Positions 53,511-62,158 of a stretch of DNA of 64,000 nt are shown one piece after another. The number at the start of each line of letters is the position of its first letter. Position 1 is the stretch's first letter. The stretch comes from JALJPB01 sp034111045 (lineage in GTDB: Bacteria; Pseudomonadota; Gammaproteobacteria; Enterobacterales; Alteromonadaceae), in contig JAWUYA010000033.1 in assembly GCA_034111045.1 (NCBI GenBank), forward strand, positions 45,842 through 109,841. The letters run 5' to 3'. The notes beneath the pieces are model-generated. The model had not been told where the DNA came from, searched no databases, and was given only the letters and a program-made list of their open reading frames with translations. A program made the position numbers and the translations under genes.

Positions 53511-53842
53511 TTAAAATATAATTGATATTGATATTTATATTGATATTTTTCAATGTGTTGGGCAAATCTGCCAGCAGAGAATTGAAACGTTCAAGTCAAT
53601 TTAATGGGCAACATTAAGCGGAGAGTTTTTGAATCAGGTATGAGTCATGCGATGTCCCTAAAGTATTTATTTACCCCTTCGAGTCGTGTTAGATAATAAC
53701 GTAGATTGTGACCGAGGAATGTACTTTTTAACTTGAAGATACCCTAGCCCAGATATAGAAGCTGTTCATAGTACTATAAAGTTTATAACCGATACGATAG
53801 GTCAACCTTTAACAGCTGACCGCTCATATCCTCTGACAAGTA
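53511..53842. other. Intergenic region
   Basis: I see no gene, repeat or structure I can support between the fadD-like pseudogene and the NSS transporter. It may hold further eroded remains of the pseudogene's neighbour. Confidence 0.45.
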
Positions 53843-55189
53843 CTACAAAGAATGGATAAATACTGCGCCAATCGCTACCGGACAAACAAATTTGGTATAC
53901 CAAGGCCAAATTTTCCAAAATAGGCTGTTTTCTACGTTATCATTACCCTGTTTAATTTCTTCTAATACGTCACTACGATGCCATATCCATCCAACAAAAA
54001 TACAACAAAGCATAGCGATTAACGGTTGACCATAAACGGTAGCAATGTTGATGATCAAACCAAACAATAAATCAAAATTAAGTACAATCAGTGCACTCAA
54101 GGCTAAGATTATTAAGCCAATAAGCGTCGTTGCTTTTTTACGCTCAATATCGTGTCGTTCAACCACAAAGGATACCGGGCCTTCAAGCATAGATATAGAA
54201 GATGTTAGCGCAGCAATTGACATTAAAACAAAAAAGGCAAACGCTACAAAGACACCAATGGATCCCATGCCATTAAATAAAGTAGGTAAAATATCAAAAA
54301 CCAAAGTAGGTCCTGAGATTAAACTACCGTCTGCAGCAAATATTTCAACGCCCTGCGCTTGCGCAACATACATAGCAGGAATAATTAATAAACCAGCAAG
54401 AAAAGCGATAGATACATCGATAAGTGTGACTTGAGCTCCTAAAGTCACTAAATTTTCACTTTTTGAAATATAAGAGCCATAAATTACCATGACACTCGTC
54501 CCGAGTGATAATGAAAAAAATGCTTGCCCCAAAGCGCTAATAAGTAAGTCTGGTTCAAAAATTCTAGAAATATCAGGATTTAAGTAAGCTTCAAAGCCTT
54601 CCTTTGAACCGTCTAATGTAAAAACGTAAATGATTAATAAAATAAGCAGACCAATAAGCATAGGCATTAAACGTTTTGACCATTTTTCTATACCCTCTTC
54701 TACACCACGTCGAATGATGGCAATAGTTAACATCATAAATAACGCATTAAAAACTAAATTACGTGCAATAGATTGCGAGGTTAACCAAGTTGATATGTCG
54801 TCCAAGCCTACTAGCCTAGCGATGGGCTCCATAGCATATGACATCATCCAGCCAGCTAATATGCCGTAAAAACTTAAAATAAGAGCGGCACAAATAATGC
54901 CTCCAAAACCCACACAAAAAGCAAAACGTTTTTGCCAAAGATTTCTCGACATTTTTTGCATAGAAGAAACGGCGTTTGCTTGGCCATATCGACCAATTAG
55001 CAGTTCTGCCATAAACGCAGGGTAAGCTAGACAAAAGGCTAACACTAAATACACTAAAACAAAGGCAGCACCACCGTTACTTGCTGTTTGTGTAGGAAAG
55101 CCCCAAATATTGCCTAAACCAACAGCCGATCCAGCTGCTGCCATGATAAAACCTAAACGCGAACTAAAGCCACCTCTTGAAACAGTCAT
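53843..55189 (-). CDS. Neurotransmitter:sodium symporter family transporter
   Basis: This protein of 448 residues has about eleven or twelve helices of the NSS/LeuT fold. RLGFIMAAAGSAVGLGNIWGFPTQTASNGGAAF at the N-terminus (helix 1 with the unwound Na/substrate site) is diagnostic. It probably takes up an amino acid together with Na+. Substrate cannot be told. It stands alone; the ATG at 55189 has no good ribosome site. Confidence 0.9.
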   Translation of the reverse strand: MTVSRGGFSSRLGFIMAAAGSAVGLGNIWGFPTQTASNGGAAFVLVYLVLAFCLAYPAFMAELLIGRYGQANAVSSMQKMSRNLWQKRFAFCVGFGGIICAALILSFYGILAGWMMSYAMEPIARLVGLDDISTWLTSQSIARNLVFNALFMMLTIAIIRRGVEEGIEKWSKRLMPMLIGLLILLIIYVFTLDGSKEGFEAYLNPDISRIFEPDLLISALGQAFFSLSLGTSVMVIYGSYISKSENLVTLGAQVTLIDVSIAFLAGLLIIPAMYVAQAQGVEIFAADGSLISGPTLVFDILPTLFNGMGSIGVFVAFAFFVLMSIAALTSSISMLEGPVSFVVERHDIERKKATTLIGLIILALSALIVLNFDLLFGLIINIATVYGQPLIAMLCCIFVGWIWHRSDVLEEIKQGNDNVENSLFWKIWPWYTKFVCPVAIGAVFIHSL

Positions 55190-55402
55190 TGAATCACATC
55201 TTTTTATTATATATTTGAATTTCAGCAGACTAATCTACTGAAATTCTCGACTAAAGAATAGGGTTAAGATCAATTATTATCAGTATAAAATGCTTAATAA
55301 TGATTACATTTTTGTAAAGATATGATTACTTCATGATATTAAACCCTGCTGATAGTAGCAAGGTTAATGCTAAATTTAACCGTAGAAGCTTTGATTAAAT
55401 AG

Positions 55403-55885
55403 TTAATCTTTAAAGTTAGTAAATTGAAAAGATTGATCTAAATCTGCTTGCCGTATTAACTGCATTACTGCTTGTAAATCATCACGTTTTTTTCCAGTAA
55501 CTCGTACTTGCTCACCCTGAATTGCCACTTGCACTTTTAATTTTCCGTCCTTAATTAATTTAACCACTTTTTTAGCAACATCTTGCTCAATACCTTCTTT
55601 GAAGGTCACTTTTGCTGTAAAGGTTTTTCCACTGTGTAAAAAGTTACCAAAAGTCATCGCTTTAGCATCAACATTTCGTTTGGCTAAATTACTACGCAGA
55701 ATATCTAATAATTGATTAACCTGAAAATCTAATTCCGCACTAACGGTTACCACAGGTGATTTCCATTCAATACTGGCAGTAACACCTCGAAAATCAAATC
55801 GAGTGGCAAGCTCTTTTTTAGCATTTTCGGTTGCGTTACGAACTTCTTCTAAATTAATTTCTGAAACAATATCTAGCGATGGCAT
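55403..55885 (-). CDS. yajQ: YajQ-family nucleotide-binding protein
   Basis: The 160 residues match YajQ throughout: MPSLDIVSEINLEEVRNATE, RFDFRGVTASIEW and VRVTGKKRDDLQAVMQLIR. In some bacteria YajQ-like proteins bind c-di-GMP and influence transcription (known from Xanthomonas); elsewhere RNA/nucleotide binding is reported. The window also has a GGDEF-EAL protein, but no link is shown. Start ATG has an AGAGAAA nearby. Confidence 0.93.
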   Translation of the reverse strand: MPSLDIVSEINLEEVRNATENAKKELATRFDFRGVTASIEWKSPVVTVSAELDFQVNQLLDILRSNLAKRNVDAKAMTFGNFLHSGKTFTAKVTFKEGIEQDVAKKVVKLIKDGKLKVQVAIQGEQVRVTGKKRDDLQAVMQLIRQADLDQSFQFTNFKD

Positions 55886-56025
55886 AGTTTTCTCTGTGTA
55901 AATGATAAAGGTGATATTTGATTATACTAACAAAGCTATTAATGAACGCCAAGGTAATAGAGACATATAGCGCTCTCGTGTTATCATTGTGATACTCATT
56001 TAAAAATAACTTATCCAACTTTATT

Positions 56026-56391
56026 GTGAAAAAAAACGTAACAACTCGCTATCATTTTTTATTTATATTGCTTTTTTTATTGTGCTTAATTACCTTGTTT
56101 TTTTCTGCTGAGGTTAAAATAGCACTCTTAAAGTATACCCAAATTGATACCGTTGGACATTTCATTGGCTTCTTCTTTTTGTCGTTTTTGCTCAATAATT
56201 TTTTTAAATTCCCTCTATTAACCACAGTTGCCTGCTTAATATTTTATGCCGCGCTGAGTGAAATAGGACAATATTATTTAGGCTTTAGAAATGGCGAGTT
56301 TAGAGATTTTATTGCTGATGTTGTAGGTGTTTTAATGTTTGCTTTTCTTAAGTGGCTCTATAGCCTTTACTGGCAAAATAAAACACCATGA
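56026..56391 (+). CDS. VanZ-like membrane protein
   Basis: Four helices in 121 residues, with TVGHFIGFFFLSFLLNN near residue 45 and ALSEIGQYYLGFRNGEFRDFIADVVGVL near 80-105, match the VanZ-like family. The Glu/Asp-rich EF.D motif is typical. The function is not known. The start is GTG at 56026. It overlaps the following gene by ATGA, so the two are coupled. Confidence 0.82.
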   Translation: MKKNVTTRYHFLFILLFLLCLITLFFSAEVKIALLKYTQIDTVGHFIGFFFLSFLLNNFFKFPLLTTVACLIFYAALSEIGQYYLGFRNGEFRDFIADVVGVLMFAFLKWLYSLYWQNKTP

Positions 56392-57332
56392 ATATTGTCA
56401 TTATTGGTCAAGGAGCTATTGGTTTATTATTGTATAACTTGATCACTAATCGTATGAATACTGGTGAAAGAAATACAGACTCTCTTTCGCTCAGACCCTC
56501 TTATCCTATTACTAACAAACAAGATACTTATCAATTCACTGATATTAACGGCGTAACAAATCATTTAAACTTAAGCTATGGCGATGATAAAAAAGTAAAA
56601 TCTGCTGATATAATTTTACTTACTGTTAAGTCGTATCAAGTCAAAAAAACGCTAGTTAATATATCACCAATTTTAGCATCAAAAGCTATTATAATTTTAT
56701 GTCATAACGGCATGGGAACCGCTGAAGAACTGTCAAAATCGATAATAACTAAACATAAAATCCTTGCCATGTTGACAACACATGGCTGTTTGAAAACTTC
56801 ACATTTAAAGGTTACTCATACCGGTTTAGGTGAAGTCGATTTTGGTTTACTGAATTTAGGTTTAGTTAAACAATCTTCAAGCCCAAATAAACCCGATAAC
56901 GCTATTATTTCAAAACTTGAACAGCTATTAACACCGGCGAAATTTCATCAAAACATCATTGAAAAACAATGGCAAAAATTAGCAATCAATTGTGTCATCA
57001 ACCCGTTAACCGCTATTTATGATGTTGAAAATGGTGTAATTAATGACAAAGAATATAAATTAATAGCGCGCAAAACCTTAATTGAAATTGTTTCAGTGGC
57101 TAAAACTCAAGGCATCACCCTTAAATTAAAGCAGCTCGTTGATACGGTACAAAAAGTAGCCCAGTCAACCAATAAAAACAGCTCATCAATGCGCTGCGAT
57201 TTAAAGAACAATAAACGAACAGAGATTGATTATATTAATGGCTTTATTCACCGATTAGGTCAAGCAAATAATATTGATACACCAACCAATAGTCAATTAT
57301 GGCAGCAAGTATTGCAACGCCAACAAGCCTAA
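56388..57332 (+). CDS. panE: 2-dehydropantoate 2-reductase
   Basis: PanE reduces ketopantoate to pantoate with NADPH in pantothenate synthesis. The Rossmann motif MNIVIIGQGAIGLLLY starts the protein. DIILLTVKSYQVKKTL near residue 75, HNGMGTAEEL near 105, and KLAINCVINPLTAIY near 205 carry the conserved Lys and Asn residues. SSMRCDLKNNKRTEIDYINGF near 265 is the substrate region. The length of 314 is normal. Confidence 0.9.
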   Translation: MNIVIIGQGAIGLLLYNLITNRMNTGERNTDSLSLRPSYPITNKQDTYQFTDINGVTNHLNLSYGDDKKVKSADIILLTVKSYQVKKTLVNISPILASKAIIILCHNGMGTAEELSKSIITKHKILAMLTTHGCLKTSHLKVTHTGLGEVDFGLLNLGLVKQSSSPNKPDNAIISKLEQLLTPAKFHQNIIEKQWQKLAINCVINPLTAIYDVENGVINDKEYKLIARKTLIEIVSVAKTQGITLKLKQLVDTVQKVAQSTNKNSSSMRCDLKNNKRTEIDYINGFIHRLGQANNIDTPTNSQLWQQVLQRQQA

Positions 57333-57337
57333 AAAAT

Positions 57338-58804
57338 TCATTTTATATGTGTTGGACGATAAACTTTTACATTGTTAAATCCGCTATCAATTAAAAGCAA
57401 AGCTTGAAGTTTACTCATCACACCATGGTCACAATATAAAAGATATTCTTTTGACTGATCAAATTTACTAAAATTTTTGCTTAATTTATAAAAGGGTAGG
57501 TGCTGAATTTCTACCCCATCAATTACTAATGGCTGGTTTTCTTCTTCATCAGGACTGCGAATATCAATAATGATTGTACCATCCGTTATTTGCTCAACCG
57601 TATCTACCGCTTTAATTTCTGCTTCAGCTTCTTGACCAATATCACGTATATCAAAGATTTGAGTTGCACTAACCACTTGATCTAAAATGTCGAAATTGAA
57701 GTTTTCTTCTTCCGCTTCAATTTTAGATATTACGGCTTTAATGGTGGGACTTTTAGAAATAACTCCACAATATTCAGGGATCGTCTTAGCAAAATCTTCG
57801 GTACCAATTTCACGAGCAATATCAATAATCGCTTGTTTATCATAAGCAATAAGTGGTCTGACAATAAGGGTATCCGTTACTCGGTCAATCACATTTAAGT
57901 TAGTCAATGTTTGACTTGAAACTTGTCCAATGGCTTCGCCAGTAATTAGCGCTTGAATTTTACCTTTTTTAGCAATTCTCGCAGCAGCTCGCATCATCAT
58001 ACGTTTAAGCACGACAGCCATCTGACCATTTTCAATATTTTCTAAAATCTCGCTAATGACTGGTTCAAAATCAACGACAAAAAATTTCACTTTATGAGAG
58101 GAGGCAAATTTTTTCCATAGATAATAACAAGCTTCTTTAACCCCCACTGTATGAGCAGAGCCGCCTAAGTTGAAGAAACAATAATGGGTACGTGAGCCCT
58201 TTTTAATCATTTGATAACTGGCAACACCCGAGTCGAACCCTCCGGACACTAAAGATAAAACATCTTCTTGGGTAGCAATAGGCAGACCACTCAAACCTAT
58301 ATGCGTTTTCGTTACAATAAAGAAACTTTTATTTTTAATTTCTAAACGGATGGTCACATCAGGCTTAGTCAACTTTACCCTTGCACTATCAACCGCTTGC
58401 CTTAAACCACTACCAACATATCGCTCTACTTTTAACGAAGTAAAGTCATGAGTACCAGTACGTTTTACTCTTACACAAAAGGATTTTTTTTCAATTGTTT
58501 GAACATGAACCGCTAATGTCTTTTGAAGGATGTCGTCAAGATCTAGAAAATCAAAACGTTGAACTTCAAGAAATTTAGGGATACCTGGAATACATTTTAA
58601 GGCATCAATTAGCGCTAAACGATTTTCTGAACTTTCGTTTTGACTATTAACTTCGATATCGTCCCAATTCACTTGCGTTGTTACTTGCCCGTCAACACTG
58701 CGTAATACATTTTTAATACTAGAGGCTAATATCTTAGTATAACGTTTGCGTACGGGGCGACTTTTAATCGTGATTTCAGATTGTAATTTAACGATGAATT
58801 TCAT
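57338..58804 (-). CDS. thiI: tRNA 4-thiouridine synthase ThiI with rhodanese domain
   Basis: ThiI thiolates U8 of tRNA and supports thiamin thiazole synthesis. It has an N-terminal ferredoxin-like and THUMP part (to ~165), a PP-loop (LVSGGFDSGVASY near 185) and IPEYCGVISKSPTIKA with the disulphide Cys near 345. A C-terminal rhodanese domain ends with the persulphide Cys in LLYCDHGVMSKLQAL. The length of 488 matches the enteric long form. It converges with panE with only 5 bases between. Confidence 0.95.
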   Translation of the reverse strand: MKFIVKLQSEITIKSRPVRKRYTKILASSIKNVLRSVDGQVTTQVNWDDIEVNSQNESSENRLALIDALKCIPGIPKFLEVQRFDFLDLDDILQKTLAVHVQTIEKKSFCVRVKRTGTHDFTSLKVERYVGSGLRQAVDSARVKLTKPDVTIRLEIKNKSFFIVTKTHIGLSGLPIATQEDVLSLVSGGFDSGVASYQMIKKGSRTHYCFFNLGGSAHTVGVKEACYYLWKKFASSHKVKFFVVDFEPVISEILENIENGQMAVVLKRMMMRAAARIAKKGKIQALITGEAIGQVSSQTLTNLNVIDRVTDTLIVRPLIAYDKQAIIDIAREIGTEDFAKTIPEYCGVISKSPTIKAVISKIEAEEENFNFDILDQVVSATQIFDIRDIGQEAEAEIKAVDTVEQITDGTIIIDIRSPDEEENQPLVIDGVEIQHLPFYKLSKNFSKFDQSKEYLLYCDHGVMSKLQALLLIDSGFNNVKVYRPTHIK

Positions 58805-58950
58805 CAGTTATAGCTCACAAGTTAACTAGTTTTATATTAGCAAAATTTTTAATGGCGCAAATTATACATGAAAGGTGAGCACAGCTACAATAATATATAA
58901 CTTATATAACTTATATAAATTTATATCACCACCGAGCAATTTTAATAGAC

Positions 58951-58986
58951 CTTCTCGCTTTATTATTGATGAGATAAAGCGGGAAG
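58951..58986 (-). terminator. Long stem-loop after pomB
   Basis: CTTCTCGCTTTAT (58951-58963) and ATAAAGCGGGAAG (58974-58986) give a 13-base stem with one T-G pair, 24 bases after the pomB stop. There is no T-run on the minus strand. It may terminate or protect the pomAB transcript. Nearby 58890-58925 has short AACTTATAT repeats. Confidence 0.5.
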
Positions 58987-59009
58987 ATGTATTTAATAAT
59001 TAAATTTTT

Positions 59010-59951
59010 CTATGGTTTAATGATGCTAATTGGGTCTGTTTCTTTCACTTTACCTTGATTAATCGATATTTCAACGCGACGATTACGCTGTCGATTACGC
59101 ACATTAATATTAGGAACTAAAGGCTGGCTATCGGCATGACCTACCACTAACATTCTATTATTGTCAAAATCAGGTACTTTGATTAGCTCATGCGCAATAG
59201 CGACCGCTCGTTGGCTTGATAAATCCCAATTCGAAGTAAATAGCTCTGAATTAATCCCACGATTATCCGTGTGTGCAGATACCATAATTTCACCCGGGAC
59301 CGTTTTTAAAAGCTCCCCTATAGCTTGAATAATGGGTCTAAATTGGGGTTGCAAAAATGCTGATCCTGAAGGGAATGAGCCATTTTCGCGAATTCTAATG
59401 GTGACTTGTTGCCCTAAAGATTCAAGCTCTATGGCGCCATCTTGGATTTCTTTTTCAAGCTGCTTTGCAATTTTTTTAACTAACTCATTTACTTGCTCTT
59501 GTTGGGCTTGCTCCAATTGATTTTTCGCTTGTTTAATTGTTGCCTCTGACAACTCATCAGCGGTACTTTGAGATTGCCCCCCTCTTGCATCACCACGCTG
59601 CTGTTGACGACCACCGGCAGAGGCTTCATCGCCGTCTTGAAATGTTAGCATTTGCTGAGTCATTTCCATGGTTTGCTGTTGAATAATCTTAATAGGTGTA
59701 GGCTCAGGTTTTCCTGGACGAAATTCGAGGGCAATAATACTGGTGCCTTTGGGAATATCTTTGACTTCAATTTTATTCTGTACACCAAAAGCAAACTTCA
59801 TTGAACCTGCAATTTGTTTGAATTTTAAAACATCCATTTCAGAAAAAGATAATAACAGAACAAAAAAGCACATTAACAGTGACATTAAATCAGCAAAAGT
59901 ACCCATCCATGCGGGTAACCCAGGTGGTGGGCATTTAGATTTTTCAGCCAT
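59010..59951 (-). CDS. pomB: Sodium-type flagellar stator protein PomB
   Basis: PomB anchors the flagellar stator to peptidoglycan. The single helix near 17-40 carries the ion-binding Asp in MGTFADLMSLLMCFFVLLLS, matching the Vibrio PomB plug/helix region closely, and then MKFAFGVQNKIEVKDIPKGTS. A Gln-rich linker (~100-150) precedes an OmpA-like peptidoglycan-binding domain with SAHTDNRGINSE and NRQRNRRVEIS. It lies 8 bases after pomA in an operon. Confidence 0.94.
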   Translation of the reverse strand: MAEKSKCPPPGLPAWMGTFADLMSLLMCFFVLLLSFSEMDVLKFKQIAGSMKFAFGVQNKIEVKDIPKGTSIIALEFRPGKPEPTPIKIIQQQTMEMTQQMLTFQDGDEASAGGRQQQRGDARGGQSQSTADELSEATIKQAKNQLEQAQQEQVNELVKKIAKQLEKEIQDGAIELESLGQQVTIRIRENGSFPSGSAFLQPQFRPIIQAIGELLKTVPGEIMVSAHTDNRGINSELFTSNWDLSSQRAVAIAHELIKVPDFDNNRMLVVGHADSQPLVPNINVRNRQRNRRVEISINQGKVKETDPISIIKP

Positions 59952-59959
59952 AACCAGTT

Positions 59960-60727
59960 CTACTCTTCTTCAGTGGTTTTTATGCTACGTTTACTTTCAG
60001 CTAAATAGTTTTTCAGCAAACCTTCAATTACTCGTGGGTTTTGACCATCTTGAATACCCAAAACAGCATCAAGTACGAGCTCTTGATTCATTTGCTCTTC
60101 TGCTAGGCGTAATTTCAATTTTGAAGCAATAGGAATGGCGATAACGTTGGCTAAAAATGCCCCATACAAGGTGGTCAATAGAGCAACAGCCATCGCAGGA
60201 CCAATGGATTTAGGATCATCCATATTAGCTAGCATTGCCACTAAACCGATTAGTGTGCCTATCATGCCCATAGCAGGTGCTACATCAGCAAGTGCCATCA
60301 TCATTCCTACACCTCTTTCATGCCGCTCTGCGGTTAAGTAAATATCTTTTTGTAAGGTGCCTCGAACCACATCAGCATCATGACCATCCACTAACATATC
60401 TACCCCTTTTTGCATAAAAGGATTCGATATTTCCGCTTCTTCTAAGGCTAAAAATCCACCTTTACGAGCCGCATCAGCCATATCAACTGATTTTTCAATT
60501 AGCTCTTCTGGTTTTTCTATTTTAAAAATGAAGGCTTTAACAATAATTTTCCCCATACCTAAAAATTGCGCTAAATTATAATTAGATAAAACCACAAAAA
60601 GAGAACCACCAAGTACAATGATCACTGATTGCGTATCAGCAAACATCATAATGTCGCCAGAAAGCACCATAGCGACAATTAATAAACCAATTGCACCGAT
60701 AATTCCTAGTATTGTTGCTAAATCCAC
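59960..60727 (-). CDS. pomA: Sodium-type flagellar stator protein PomA
   Basis: Four helices and 255 residues match the stator A subunit. MDLATILGIIGAIGLLIVAMVLSG is the first helix. The charged cytoplasmic loop (EKPEELIEKSVDMADAARKGGFLALE) contains residues that contact FliG, and PAMGMIGTLIGLVAMLANMDDP is in helix 3. The start is GTG at 60727, with AGGAG upstream. Closeness to Vibrio PomA suggests Na+ coupling, by inference. Confidence 0.94.
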   Translation of the reverse strand: MDLATILGIIGAIGLLIVAMVLSGDIMMFADTQSVIIVLGGSLFVVLSNYNLAQFLGMGKIIVKAFIFKIEKPEELIEKSVDMADAARKGGFLALEEAEISNPFMQKGVDMLVDGHDADVVRGTLQKDIYLTAERHERGVGMMMALADVAPAMGMIGTLIGLVAMLANMDDPKSIGPAMAVALLTTLYGAFLANVIAIPIASKLKLRLAEEQMNQELVLDAVLGIQDGQNPRVIEGLLKNYLAESKRSIKTTEEE

Positions 60728-60810
60728 TTACATCTCCTAAAACAACTATTTTTTCAAAGCTGTGTTTATAAATTCTAATAATGGTGAGTATATTATTATT
60801 ATCGCCCGTA

Positions 60811-60850
60811 ATACCAATTTATTAAGGCTTATTAGTATTTTTTTTTTTAC
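60811..60850 (+). repeat. Weak inverted repeat with T-run (GTAATACCAATT type)
   Basis: AATACCAAT and ATTAGTATT form an imperfect stem followed by nine or more T, between pomA and xseB. The TAATACCAATTTATTAAG sequence resembles a repeat I recall from Colwellia/Shewanella intergenic regions. No gene runs into it on this strand. Confidence 0.3.
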
Positions 60851-60947
60851 CTGTTAATATGTCTTGCTTGATTGACCTTAGACCAAAGCTAAGGTAAGTT
60901 TGCCCGATAAGTTTCAACAGACATCTTAAATTAGTATTTCTAAAATT

Positions 60948-61208
60948 ATGGCTAAGAAAAAAGTAGAAAATTTGAGCTTTGAAGAAGCCTTAAATGAACT
61001 CGACACTATAGTGCAAAACCTTGAACAAGGTGAACTGAGCTTAGAAGAGTCGATGACGTTGTTTGAACGTGGTTTAAATTTAAGTCAAGTGAGCCAAACT
61101 AAGCTGCAAGACGCAGATCAAAAAATAAAAATCTTGTTAGAAAAAAATGGTCAAGTAGGGTTGTCTGACTTTGAGCCTACTACTGATGATGCTTCGGATG
61201 TGCTTTAG
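60948..61208 (+). CDS. xseB: Exodeoxyribonuclease VII small subunit
   Basis: XseB joins XseA to form exonuclease VII. The 86 residues hold LSFEEALNELDTIVQNLEQGELSLEESMTLFERG, the family signature, quoted in parts as FEEALNELDTIV and LSLEESMTLFERG. It opens the conserved xseB-ispA-dxs order. Its TAG stop overlaps the ispA GTG start by one base. Confidence 0.95.
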   Translation: MAKKKVENLSFEEALNELDTIVQNLEQGELSLEESMTLFERGLNLSQVSQTKLQDADQKIKILLEKNGQVGLSDFEPTTDDASDVL

Positions 61209-62098
61209 TGACAACTTTAGTCCATATTGCATCGTATCAATTACGTATTAACCAATTTTTAGAAGACAAGCTAAATAAACTCACCATCAATGACGTTAAA
61301 TTATTAGCAGCAATGCGCTATGGGTTACTTATTGGTGGCAAAAGAATGCGTCCCTATCTTGCTTATATTACTGGGGAAACATTGGGTGCTGAACTGAGTG
61401 ATATTGATGGTGTTGCAGCGGCATTGGAATGTATCCATGCCTATTCATTATTACATGATGATTTACCTGCCATGGACAATGATGATTTGCGCCGTGGTAA
61501 ACCTGCCTGTCATAAAGCTTTTGATGAAGCAACAGCTATTTTAGCTGGAGACAGCTTGCAAACGCTGGCTTTTGACATTTTGGTCAATCATAACTTTACC
61601 TCTGAGATAGCCGCTAAACGCATTACGCTGATCCAGCAACTAGTCAATGCTGCAGGTTATCAAGGTATGTGTGGGGGGCAAGCGTTAGATTTGTCAGCAA
61701 CAGGTAAATCAATTGATTTACCTGCACTGGAAACCTTACATTCGTTAAAAACCGGCGCATTATTACAAGCATCCGTTTTAATGGCCGCAGAATGTTCAAT
61801 AAAAACAACTTGTTCAGATAAAGAAAATTTAACTGATTTTGCACGATTTATTGGTTTAGCCTATCAAGTAAGAGATGACATTATTGATATAATATCATCA
61901 GAAAAAGAGTTGGGAAAACCAAAAGGTTCAGACATTGCTGCCAACAAAAGCACCTACCCTGCCTTGTTGGGTTTACAAGGAGCTCAAGAAAAAGCACAAT
62001 ACCTATATCAGCAAGCGCTTCAAGCTTTGGAGACTTTGCCTTACAATAACCAAGCTTTATCAGACTTTGCGACTTTTATTATTAGACGAACACATTAA
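61208..62098 (+). CDS. ispA: Farnesyl diphosphate synthase
   Basis: IspA condenses IPP with DMAPP and GPP to farnesyl diphosphate, for quinones and undecaprenyl phosphate. The first Asp-rich motif is LLHDDLPAMDNDDLRRGKP near residue 85; the second is YQVRDDIIDII near 225. GGKRMRPYLAYITGE is the substrate-binding region near 45. It has 296 residues, a usual length. The start is GTG, coupled to xseB. Confidence 0.96.
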   Translation: MTTLVHIASYQLRINQFLEDKLNKLTINDVKLLAAMRYGLLIGGKRMRPYLAYITGETLGAELSDIDGVAAALECIHAYSLLHDDLPAMDNDDLRRGKPACHKAFDEATAILAGDSLQTLAFDILVNHNFTSEIAAKRITLIQQLVNAAGYQGMCGGQALDLSATGKSIDLPALETLHSLKTGALLQASVLMAAECSIKTTCSDKENLTDFARFIGLAYQVRDDIIDIISSEKELGKPKGSDIAANKSTYPALLGLQGAQEKAQYLYQQALQALETLPYNNQALSDFATFIIRRTH

Positions 62099-62158
62099 CT
62101 TTACGGCTAAAGCCAGAAATACCCATACAAAACAAACAATTAAAGTTACCATATTATT